A DNA stretch of 64,000 nt from Stenogyne calaminthoides (lineage: Eukaryota > Streptophyta > Magnoliopsida > Lamiales > Lamiaceae). The notes under the pieces were generated by a model. It was not told where the DNA came from and did not search any database. It was given only the letters and a program-made list of their open reading frames with translations. The stretch covers positions 23,024,870 through 23,088,869 of the forward strand of contig JBBCBC010000009.1 of assembly GCA_037126765.1 (NCBI GenBank), written 5' to 3'. Both the position numbers and the translations under genes were made by a program. Numbering within the stretch: the stretch's first letter is position 1; each line of letters starts with the position of its first letter. Of this stretch, positions 34,160 through 44,400 are shown piece by piece.

Positions 34160-35553
34160 TGATGATACTGAAAATAAACATACATTTTGTATTAAAAAAT
34201 ATCACATAATTCGATAACATGAATCATATTAAAATCTAAAAAAAAATATGAACATGCATCAGCCAACATCTTAAAACAGTTTAAATGCGCCGCGTGGGTG
34301 GGTCATCATTTAAAACACATTTAAGCAGGTTACAAACAAGAACAATTACAAACCTTTAATTCTCAATTAATAGTTGGCTTAAACTTTGACCAATATAAAA
34401 TTGACAGGGACTTCGGCGAAGTATATGCATATCAATTTTATACCTAAGTAATAACCATTATTAAATAAAGAATTATTATTTCGTTTTGAACGAGCCTCTT
34501 GGGAGGGTCATCGTCGCCACTAATAATAATTCACAATCATCCCTTTGAGAATTTATTCATGTGAAAACTTTCTTTTGGCCGTCTCTTAGGGGAATTTCTC
34601 CAAAAGAATTCACAAATAAATAAATCATGGAGGTCAAAAATTAATCCAATTTTATTATCCGGAATAAAATTGTCAATTAATTATTTAAGCATACTTAGTA
34701 ATTTTGAAAACCGAGATTTTTCTTGAACAACAAATCCTCATGCAAACATATTTAAACAAATTAAATACAAGCACAAGAAAATAACATAGCATCAACACAC
34801 ACAAAAAATAAACACCTTGAGCACATATATCCAATTGTCATGGTTTAAATTTTTTGTCTTGAATTTGAGAAATCGTCCGTCTTCAATTCCTCCCACTCGA
34901 TCGTCTCGAAAAAATTCTTCACGTCTCGTGTACCGATCAGCTCGCCGGCCGGGATGAACGCGCATCCGCCCGCCAAATCGGATGGCTCCCACGCACGCGC
35001 GCCCGGTGTGAACCCTCGGCGAATCCTTCGGCGGCCTTAGGCGGGTGTCGGCGTCTTTCAAGACGCCGCCTTGCCCATCGCCGCCCCGCTCCGCTCGATC
35101 GCCCACCACCCGCCGGCCTCCCGCCCATGTCCTGCCACAAGATCCGACCCTTGCCTTGCGCGCCCGTCTTGCTGGCGTTCGCGTCTGCGCAGCGTGCCTC
35201 TCTTAACACGTTTAACGACGACGACGCCAAGCACGCCCGATTTTCGATCTAGTTACAATTTATATAACGAAAAAAATAAATAAACCTATGATCTAGACTA
35301 GTCTATTATATTGAACAAATAAAATAAAACTAATCTACTCGTGAATTTTCTCACGAGGAAAACGAATTCGAAAGAGTCGGATTAAAACCAACAATTATAC
35401 GCATGAATATAAACATATATTAAATTGTCATGACGATTGGATACCTGCAAAAAAGATCTAACAATTCTACTATCCAATTTTCAAAATTTAATGAACAACA
35501 ATTTAAATTACAATCTAAATCACAGAGCTCGAAACCGAGGCTCTGATACCAGT
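34160..35553 (-). other. 5' leader of copia B, with a GC-rich block at about 34900-35230
   Basis: The primer binding site TGGTATCAGAGCC lies at about 35537-35552, next to the 5' LTR. Between it and gag are about 1.4 kb, much of it AT-rich. A sharply GC-rich block of about 330 bp holds runs such as CGCCGCCCCGCTCCGC and GGCCGGGATGAACGCGC. Both strands have short open frames there (35230-34937 minus, 97 aa, Ala/Arg/Gly-rich), which base composition alone can explain. I recognise no gene in it. It may be a captured fragment or an element-specific leader. Confidence 0.6.
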
Positions 35554-37268
35554 TGTTGGGAAATAGGGTGCCCGAATCTATTTGAAATACAATTTAGATA
35601 CAAATTTAAAGTATTTAATTATTACTAGCATGAATTAATCCTATATTAATTCAAATAATAATCAAATAGCAACAACATATCATGCATATAATAAAACCAC
35701 GTAAATCCTACACATGCAGATTTCTAGGAGTTACGTAAGGCGTACTTTTTTGGCGAATTAAATGGAGATAGATGAGCAACGGTTCAACGAACACACCCAA
35801 AGTCCTTCTTTAGTATTCCCACGTCCTTGTTCAACAATCCGGTGGTAGGAAACTCGTGAACAATTAACAAAAGAGAAAAAGAAAAATATATGCCACCACC
35901 TTTGTGGATTTCTAATTTTTCCAACACATGGAATTGTATTGGGGATGAAAAATTCATCCCCTATTTATAGAGTACATGGGGGGCGAAAATTTGAGTAAAT
36001 ATTAGGGTTATGAAATTTCTTTGTATCTTCCCAAGATACAATCTTGAATATATTTCATATATTCTATTTCCATAATGTTCACAAAATATTTTTTCTTCCC
36101 AACACTATAAGATTTTCGAAAATATCTACAAATAAATATGGAAGAATAAGATCTTTGACTTTTCCTCAATTTATGGGATAAACTTGTACTTCAAGAAATA
36201 CTTTATTCCATAAAATCTTTTCAAGAACATCAAGAAAATATTTTCCTCTCCTTCTTATTATTTTCGAAAAATATGGATAAATTAGGCAACAATATTTCTT
36301 TTATTTCAAGCACCTTTTTTAGTTATTGGACTTTATCTTTGGGCTACTAAAGAGGCCTTTAGAAGAATTAAGATTGGACCTTCCAATGGACTTTGAATTA
36401 TCAATATTGAGCCACAATATTATTCAAGCCCATAAATATTAATTAATCCCACTACATAATTAATATTGCACTATCCATCTTAACCCATATTACTGTAATA
36501 TGGCTCCCGATTATTATTTCCCGTGTTTAAGATTATCAAGTCCATTAATTAATTCAAGCCACTGAAAAGCTTTATATTAATTAATATCTTTTTCCTTGGA
36601 GTAAGAACAACTCAACATTATTATCCATACCGGAAACTAATTCCACTTGCAAGATTTGGTATGATAAAACTTCTGAGTCTACCAAGGGGACAAATCACGC
36701 AAGACTTTCCAAGCACACGATTCTCTGTATTAGCAATCGTCATGTAATTAATATTATTGCCCAGGATATAGGGTATCGAAGTCGCAATGATTCTCTTCCC
36801 AGCATAAGTCAAAGCAATAATTATTAATCACACACAATCCTTATTAAGTGATAGAGATTAAGAAATAACGAACCACTGAGGTCTAATTCTTTTATATTCA
36901 GTACTGAAGAATTTATCCTCCTGTAGGTCCTATTCAGCGCATCATAATGCACTAGTGTAATCTCTTGGTCAAGACAAGCCAATCTGAGCCTTACACTTCA
37001 ACCTTTCACGATTGATTGTTCATTTCCATCTATGTTGTGAATTTGTACTTGTTTATAAGGCATTATTAATGTGATCTTCTGTGATCTGGTATCACCACAT
37101 TAACTACAATGTAACACGTACTGTTTATGGAACAGTTATGCAGTAAATATATATAATATTCAATCATATTTAAAGCAGTAGTGATATATAATTTAATTTT
37201 AGTAAATAAGACAGAAATGCAGTTTGGTTATACAAAGTAAAAGCATATTTTCCAGTATAACCCCAACA
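35554..37268 (-). repeat. 5' LTR of copia B, intact, 1,715 bp
   Basis: It starts TGTTGGGAAATAGGG and ends AACCCCAACA. A TATA-like GTACTCTATAAATAGGGG (minus strand) lies near 35958-35975, with CAATTCCATGTGTTGG just downstream. The same arrangement is found in the plus-strand LTR end at 1-577. Confidence 0.92.
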
Positions 37269-37597
37269 AGAGGTCAGTAGACCTGCCCCCAATTTCTGAT
37301 CGCTAAAATCTCAAGACATGATAAAATGAGACGAACTCAAACTTGATGACAGACAACTTCTATTTCTGAATTTGAAGCGAGCTTCTCTTACAAAATTTAG
37401 ACTACTAAATTACTGATAATATGATTTCAAACAAAACTTCATTCCAAGGTGTTGAGCTGGGACTCGCCTAGGACACAAAACTTACGTTACCCCAGTCACA
37501 TAATCAGCTATCGAGGTACAACTTTTCCGATTTGGCAGCTAGCTTCTTAGCATCGTTGGTTCCTTACTCCTCCATTCGCTGAGCTAGCAGCTCGGCA

Positions 37598-38815
37598 CTA
37601 CTGATCGGGTTGCCAGCTCTGTGCCTGAAATCGGTGTAGATTGTTGGATAATCTATATTCATTATCATCCAAAGCTTCGTTCATCCGGAGTCCTCTGACA
37701 ACTCCCATAACTTTAGCTTCGTCTTCGAGTGTCTCTCTGTCCATGATCAGTTTATCAACCCTTTCCATATATTCGTGGTTGATCTCATCTTTGAACTGCC
37801 AGATATTGGCTAACCTTTGCTTGGTCCCGACCTTGGGAGTCATAGTGGCGAAGTGGTCGAGGAAAAGTTGTGCCATTTGGCGGAAAGACTCTATCGAGGA
37901 TGGTGGTAGAGTGTTGTACCATCTGTAGGCCTGGTCGCCCAAAGTGAGAGGAAACAATCGACACTGAGTTGCTTTGGTTGCCCCCATTGAATTCATGTAT
38001 GTTGTGAACTTGCTGACATGATATATGGGGTCTGTATCGCCAAGGTATTGAGTGATCGATATAGCTGTGATTTTTGGTTGGACGGGGGCCCACATCACCG
38101 TTGGAGATAAGGGTGACATTGGAACCCTAGTGGGGTTTGGGTTTCCACCTATGGCAGCGATCTGGTCTTGCAGATCCTTGAGGGTTTGAATTATTGTTGC
38201 TGGATGTTTGGGGTCAATATGGTTGGCTCCACCTCGCTGTTGATGGTGAGGTGAGGGACTTCTTTCTGTTCTACCTCTCTGATGATGACGAAGTAAGAGA
38301 CTTCTCTCCGCACCAGCTCGCTGATGATGGCGAGGTGATGGGCTTCTTTCCGCACCACCTCTTTGATGATGGTGAGGCGATGGGCTTTTTTCCGCACCAC
38401 CTCTTTGATGATGGCGAAGTGATGTGCTTATCTGCGGACGATCTTGAGTTGATCCTCTCTGTTTTCGTGCATGACCTGAATGCGCCACGGAACTATCTTG
38501 TGACTCCTCTTGGCTTTCTGCTTGGTGTGGGCATTTGCCCTCTTTTCGCTTGCCCCTAGCCTGGCGGAATTTTTCATCCAAATTTTGGCGCAAGTCACTA
38601 TGAGATGTACCCAACTCGGCCTGCTTTCGGCGTAAGATCACCATGGCTTCCCAGATTTCCTCTGAGGTTTTGATCTCTTCAAGTTTCTGGGGGACGCCCA
38701 ATATGGGCCCTCTATCACCCGGATTACCGGCGGCCGGACCGCCGACCCCCCGGCCACCTGACTTTTGGATCCATGACTTGGCTTTCCCCTTTGATACGAA
38801 ACTAGCTTGAGACAT
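37598..38815 (-). CDS. Gag protein of the gypsy-like element (retrotransposon gag, PF03732-type)
   Basis: An uninterrupted 405-aa frame starts with MSQASFVSKGKAKSW about 145 bp inside the 5' LTR. The N-terminal third is basic and mixed. Residues about 130-200 hold five imperfect repeats of 15-17 residues (HHQRGGAE-SPSP pattern). The C-terminal half has the retrotransposon gag fold signature: YLGDTDPIYHVSKFTTYM, then CRLFPLTLGDQAYRWYNTLP and SFRQMAQLFLDHFA. It ends soon after the gag domain without a zinc knuckle or protease. Gag would build the particle, perhaps supplying only the packaging function while enzymes come from another element. The frame has stayed open despite the surrounding decay. 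No frame follows that could be pol. Confidence 0.85.
   Translation of the reverse strand: MSQASFVSKGKAKSWIQKSGGRGVGGPAAGNPGDRGPILGVPQKLEEIKTSEEIWEAMVILRRKQAELGTSHSDLRQNLDEKFRQARGKRKEGKCPHQAESQEESQDSSVAHSGHARKQRGSTQDRPQISTSLRHHQRGGAEKSPSPHHHQRGGAERSPSPRHHQRAGAERSLLLRHHQRGRTERSPSPHHQQRGGANHIDPKHPATIIQTLKDLQDQIAAIGGNPNPTRVPMSPLSPTVMWAPVQPKITAISITQYLGDTDPIYHVSKFTTYMNSMGATKATQCRLFPLTLGDQAYRWYNTLPPSSIESFRQMAQLFLDHFATMTPKVGTKQRLANIWQFKDEINHEYMERVDKLIMDRETLEDEAKVMGVVRGLRMNEALDDNEYRLSNNLHRFQAQSWQPDQ
38215..38435 (-). repeat. In-frame tandem repeats inside gag, 48 bp class, five copies
   Basis: The DNA unit with GATGATGGCGAGGTGATGGGCTT on the plus strand recurs about every 48 bases, encoding a His-His-Gln-Arg-Gly/Ala core with Ser-Pro-Ser-Pro spacing. 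Copies differ by a few bases; copies three and four are nearly identical, pointing to recent expansion. Confidence 0.85.
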
Positions 38816-38937
38816 TTTTGGTTATGAACTTTCTGGGTAGGTGTTTGAATGTTTGAAGATTCAAAGAAAAAACCATTGAAGATTCGTGGGAATACTCCAA
38901 TAAGAACACACTGAAAAATCATATTAGTTCTTGAAGA

Positions 38938-38959
38938 GTACCCTTCTTCTAGCGTCAAT
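38938..38959 (-). other. Primer binding region of the gypsy-like element
   Basis: Reading inward from the 5' LTR on the minus strand, ATTGACGCTAGAAGAAGGG follows directly. It resembles the ATTGGCGCTAGAAGGAGGG-type leader often seen after the 5' LTR of plant gypsy elements, with one change in the GGCGC core. I do not assign a tRNA. Confidence 0.6.
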
Positions 38960-39902
38960 TGTTGATAGCTAGTAAAATCAGATTAATTGTGTGGAATATG
39001 TCTTTGTGGTAACTAGCTAATCAAACAATGAATCAAATGATTGAAAGTTATGAACTCAAGTATTAAAACTGTAAATAAAGTGCACGAGACTAGGGCAAAA
39101 TGTTTGCCTCTTGTATTGATTTTTCGAACCGTTTTTGGGTCTTAAGTGTCCATATTTATACTACATAGGAGAGTGCATTTCACTCTCTATTTTTATTGTC
39201 GGGACATCAAATGGTCAAACTTCCATTTAATGCCCGGTACTTCAGTTTACATTAATTTCCGACAACTCTTGAGAGCTCTTGAGAGATCGCCTTAGTTAGC
39301 AGCGTGACACCTGGCAAGTTCTTGAATCCTTTGTCGTAGTTCTCTGATCTTTCCCCAAATTGCGTAACCAATGTTGTCGTCTTGTAACTCAAGCCATTAA
39401 CTTAGCCATATTTGGAGGGTTTTCCTGACTTAGTACCGCACTGCGACATTAACTCCCTTATGTACAAGCGAGCTCCTAGCGGACATTGTACCTGTTATAC
39501 CTTCCGGATGAGCTTGGATAAGAGACCTCATGCGGAGAGCTTACTAAGCGAGCTCAATGAGAGCTCATTGAGCGAGCTCACAGTGAGCTAGTTTGTGAGC
39601 TCTATGAGCGAGCTTAATGAAAGCTCTATGAGGAGCTCATAATGAGCTAGTCTGAACTCATTGAGTGAGCTCATAATGATCTCTTGACCCTTGTTGTTTT
39701 CATAAGACTTTCCAAGAGCTCTATGAGCGAGCTACTTGGAGGTGGCGACCTCGGTCCTTCCTTGGTGAGCTAGAATCCATCTCAAGAGGGCGAGCTTGAT
39801 AATGTTGTCGAGCTGACGATCTCAGCCCAATTGTTTGATTGAGCTCTTGTATTAACGGATGAAATATTAATGAGCTTGGACCAGATTAATAGTGATACAA
39901 CA
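38960..39902 (-). repeat. 5' LTR (right copy) of the gypsy-like element, 943 bp
   Basis: It starts TGTTGATAGCTAG and ends AGTGATACAACA. It lacks one copy of the GAGCTC-rich block that the left LTR has twice. The flanking AAGGG (39903-39907) repeats the bases before the left LTR. Confidence 0.85.
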
Positions 39903-40440
39903 AAGGGATGCTTCATCAATTGGCCACGTCAAATTCAGGCACGAAGCCTAAATTAATACATTTTTAATTAGTGATAAATTTGCAATTATCCAATTATCTA
40001 GAATAAATAACAATTGACACAAGTATCATGATCTAATCCACAATTAAGCAATGGTCATCTTTACTATTTAATTGGCAACCGCAAATAAGTTACGTACCAA
40101 TTCTAAATTAATATGACCTTATATATTTTTTTTAATTTTAAATTTTTTCCAAACTTTCGTAATCGATTACTAAATTCGCTATAAATGGTGAAATGTCAAA
40201 AAATTAATAATTTTTTAAATTCAAAACATAAATGTAATGAAAGTATATCTGAACAAATTTACAGAAAAAAAATACTAAAACATTTTTATTTTCCAAATAG
40301 TTAAATACAGTAGTTGGTCAGAATTCTAACAATATCCGGAGTTTGTTACTTCCTTGCAATTCCATTAAGATGAGGGACTACAAATAAAAATTCCGAACCC
40401 AAAACAAATTTTAACAAAGGGGCCCCTACGCAAGTTCAGA
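39903..40440. other. AT-rich upstream region of the phosphatase-like gene
   Basis: After the target copy AAGGG the sequence is AT-rich without coding frames. It is the original gene-proximal sequence into which the 23-kb retrotransposon nest inserted, about 1.6 kb from the start codon of the next gene. I see no unambiguous TATA box. Confidence 0.5.
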
Positions 40441-40499
40441 GACACGTGTATATGACCGATTCGCGAGTACAAAAGATACCATACTCGCGCAAGTATCCG

Positions 40500-40837
40500 T
40501 ATCCTCAAATTCCTTTAATTCAAAGACAGAAATCGGAGATTAAGGAAAGAGATAAATTATATGCGGAAAACAATAGTTATTTCATTTCAATCCTTTTCTT
40601 CGGGGGGAGAAAATAAAAAGGAAAATAAATTAGAAAAAAACTTTCGATCTCTTTTCATTTCCCTCTATTTTCCCATTTCCTAATCTTTGGAGGGAAAGAG
40701 AAAATTTTAATTTTTCTTTTCGAATTTTTTGCTGCAAGTTCAATTGGAGCTGAACTTGTGAAGAATTCGTCACTCTGTTCGGTGAATTTGTATGAGCAGC
40801 TCATGCTTGTGATTTTTTGCCAGAGTTTGAATTCGAG
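40500..40837 (+). other. Probable 5' untranslated exon of the phosphatase-like gene, with short uORFs
   Basis: A splice donor (GAG/gtacga, 40838) and an acceptor (tttttccag, ending 41474) bracket an intron of 637 bp, so the coding start at 41500 lies in the second exon. The exact transcription start is not visible. An upstream ATG at 40791 opens a six-codon frame ending TGA, and another at 40804 ends just past the splice junction; both could lower translation of the main frame. Confidence 0.55.
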
Positions 40838-41499
40838 GTACGAATTCTTTGCTATATTTCGGGGGTTTCTGAATTATTGAGCTTGATTTATGCTAAAGTT
40901 TTCGTAGAATGCTCCGTTTTCCTACTGCGTATTTTGTTGTTTTTTCCTTTTTTGGGTTTTAGGGTTTTATTAGGCGATTGGGGCTTACTGCATGTTGAAT
41001 TTGCTGTTAGTATTTCAACTTTTTTAGGAAAAAGTGCCATTTTTTGGACTCTGTATCTGTAAATTGAAGCACTTGTTTTCTCTGATCTAGCTGCAACCTA
41101 ATTGTTGTTTAGAGGTTTGCTGAGCCGTGTTCTAAATTCTCTGCTTTTTTTTTTTTGAAACGGTCAATTTCTCTGTTTTTTTTAGCATTATTACTTAATG
41201 ATTATACAAAATGTGTGTAGTTGCTTTTGATTTTTTTCTTTTCCTTTGTGCGACTTTATGCCCAATTTTACTCGTTCATTGTAGAATGTAAGTTTCAATT
41301 GGATCTTTTGCTGCGGTTGGCTATTGGTTTTTGCTAAGGTTTGAATAACTGGATTTATTTAATTATGAATATGTGGTTAGGGAATTCACATGCTCGATTA
41401 TAGTTGTTAAGGACCTTATAGAAGATTACATCTTTGTGGAGTAATTTGCTCAAGTTTAATGAATTTTTTTCCAGGTAAGACGATCTTCGGAAAACGAGC

Positions 41500-44400
41500 A
41501 TGCAGACCAAGAAAAGAGCAACTGGAAAGAATTCTCGAGAGGTCGCCAGTCCTAGGGTTTCAAGACATCAAAAGAAGCTTGTTGAAAATGGGCAAGTTCA
41601 GGGAAAGAAAGTTGCAGAGCTAATCACATCTTCTGCTAGGAAGAAAAAAGTTGGTAAGTAAGCTATTGAACCCATCATTTGATACTATGACCATAAGATT
41701 GTTTTCTTTGAATTTTATCATAATATAGTAAATGCTGTTCTACTTTTGTAGTTTCTGATGATAAGTATAAAGACATATTTCTACCTTAAAAAACTTTTAA
41801 GTTTTAACCATAACTAAGAATTTAGGTGGCGTTTGGTTCAGAATTCTTCAATGGGAATGGTGACGGGAATGGGAATGAGGATAGGTAATTGTGGTGGTTA
41901 ATGAAAATAAAAAAATGATTAATTCACCTTCACACTTCGTATGAAGTAATGAGACTCAAAATAAATTAATTTTACCTCATTTTGGTTAACTACTTTCCCT
42001 CCTATAATCATTTTTTTTTTATAACTCGGTATCCAGCTCAAGGGCCGACTAATCCTGGGGACCAGAACCCACCGTCCACTAGCAGGTGCCCCACTTCAAG
42101 CCAAAGCTAAGATATTTCCACTATTCTCTACCAACAATCATTTTTTTGTCCCTGATTATTCCAAAATTAGGGCAAACCACTTTAATGTAACCATCACATT
42201 GTAATTTAGTATTCAATGATTTCATTGAAGAATTCGAACCAAGTCCCCCCTTAATTTTCCTTTAGGCCCCCATTGCCCTTTCTCACATGAAGAAAATATT
42301 TTACTGGTAGCTTTAGCTAGCATGCCTTGTATTTTCCCTTAAATTCTGAAGTTTTGTTATTTTTGAGTGATTCTCGTGGTGCATTTTTGTAAATGTTAAT
42401 ATAATTCAGTATAGGCATATATTTGAAACCCTGTTGCAACTTTCAGTTGGCACTCTCTCAAAGGAAAACGAGGAGCCTGCTGGTGGAACAAATTTGGATA
42501 CCAAATTCAGATTGACAGATGATGACTCTAGCATATGTTTGGATCGCTGTCCTGAGCCTGAATTTAGTAATTCCTTTATAAATAAGGTGATCAGGTGGTT
42601 TTTTATGTGTTGTACACCTTGTAATTGTCATCTAGAGCTGGGCCTTATATTGCTTGTCAGTACGTTTCTGCTAGATCCATGGGCACTTGTAATTCTCGAT
42701 ATAAAAGTTGTTGTGGAATATAGTGGTTTTATTAAATTAAAATGACAGAAATGATTTTGTAATAACTTATGAGGTTCTGTTTACTTTGTTTGTCATGTTG
42801 TAGAGTCATGAGAATGGGGCTGCTGATGGTACTGCAGACACCATTTTCTCTCCGTCGTTTCACCATGCTAGAACTGCTGGAGAAGATATTTCAAGTGAAG
42901 GTGATTTATTTTAGGGATAATATCATTTTTGGCCCTTAAAGCTTGCTCCCCTTCTTTCATTCACTATCAAATTTGGTCCTGAAAGTGTACTATTATTCTC
43001 ACATTTGGTCACACTGCTAGTCGACTGTCTGTTGACTGATGGAATCAACTATTTTGGGGGTGCTAATTATTATTAATTACAATAATTACTTGTAGCACCC
43101 CCAACCGTTAGTCACAGACGGTCAACTGACAAAGGAACCAAACGTGAGAGTAAAGTTGTATGTCCAGGATCAAGTTGATAGTAACTGTAACAGAAGGGCC
43201 CAAAACTGAAAAAAGGTTAAGAGACCAAAAATGATATTATCCCTTTGTTTTATAAATATCATCATTGCTGTTCAATTTACATTTCTATCTTTCCAAGTCT
43301 ATTCTCTAACATCTCATGTATTCTATATTTCTTTAACTCGACTCATCCCTTTCCCTAATCATTCAACCAAACTTATATAACGTATTCCACCATGGGAACC
43401 AGCAATACCAAGACTCTAGTAAAGAGAATATCCAGATTGAATGCCCGGGTATTAGCAGAACAAAACCAACATGTTTATTTTCCACAAATCTAATTTCTAT
43501 CTTCCATTATTGATTCACCCGATTCTGCTCTTCTGCAAATTTAGGTGGTTTCACTCTCTCTCCTGAAGCGTCAGCTATATATCTCTCCATGAAAAATTCA
43601 AATTTGGAATGCATTGATGAGAACAATCAGTATCACATGTCAGCAGATGTCAGTCAGGTGGATGAGGATGCTGAAGAATATGACGATTTTGACCCTTACT
43701 TTTTCATAAAGAACTTACCAGACTTGTCTTCAGTGGTCCCCACATTTCGACCACTGTTATTGCCTAAACAAACAAGAAGCTGCCCATCAACCACACTCGT
43801 CCTGGACTTGGATGGTAACATAATTGCATTATTTATTTCATATAGTACTTTTTTAAGAAAAAGTTATACTCCCTCTGTCCCTCAGTTTCATATTAAGTGG
43901 TTTTAGAGGCTAAAATCTGTTTCTGATTATTTGTCACTTTAGCTATTTCTCCACATTTCTTCCAAATTTATCCTCATTTATATCCTAAAATATCACTTTT
44001 TTTAGGATTTATATAAGGTTGACCGAAGGTAAATGTGTCAAAATTTTATATTCCTTGATACAAATTTTCTAAAATGACATCACTGTGAAAACAGAGATAT
44101 TATTTATCTCATTTTATACCTTTTCCTTAGTAATGTCATTAAGGAATATCCCCAATGATGCAATCATGAACTGATACATTTTATAGATGGGTTGTTTGAT
44201 CGGATAATTGATATTAATGAACTTATTGCTTGTTTCATTACAAATCTTTTGGTTTAATATATTTAACTAAACCTGAAAATTAGATCAATCGCCATATAAA
44301 CATAGTTGTTACGGGCACAAGGCGCAACAAGGCGCAAAGCTGCGCCTAGTGCCTAAGGCGCTCCTAGCGCCTTAGGGGCGCGCCTTGCGTTCCTGGGCCG

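Larger units (their letters stand above)
19917..37268 (-). mobile_element. Ty1/copia retrotransposon B with three nested insertions
   Basis: LTRs are 35554-37268 (5') and 19917-20001 plus 23303-24928 (3', split by element D1). The target duplication is AGAGG at 19912-19916 and 37269-37273. The minus-strand interior has a primer binding site next to the 5' LTR, gag, protease, integrase, RT, RNase H and a polypurine tract next to the 3' LTR. Taking out D1 (20002-23297), D2 (25643-29210), solo LTR E (31587-33155) and the duplicated target bases leaves about 8.9 kb, an ordinary copia length. The left terminal reads TGTAGGG, not TGTTGGG, by one substitution. Confidence 0.93.
16484..39902 (-). mobile_element. 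Gag-only Ty3/gypsy-like retrotransposon carrying all nested insertions up to 39902
   Basis: Two related LTRs, 16484-17488 and 38960-39902, both start TGTTGATAGCTAG and end with a ...AACA stop of homology. The five bases outside them are identical: AAGGG at 16479-16483 and at 39903-39907. The right LTR is followed inward by a primer-binding-like sequence and a gag gene on the minus strand. Removing the nested copia element (19917-37268 plus one target copy) leaves about 6 kb: two LTRs and about 4.1 kb inside. No protease, RT or integrase can be read, so it resembles the gag-only terminal-repeat elements (TR-GAG) known in plants. A clear polypurine tract next to the left LTR is not seen, which is the weak point of the boundary call. 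Confidence 0.78.

Noticed and set aside
34790..35283. Ala/Arg/Gly/Pro-rich open frames on both strands
   Set aside because: They overlap on opposite strands in a GC-rich block, show no domain and lie in a retrotransposon leader; base composition explains them.
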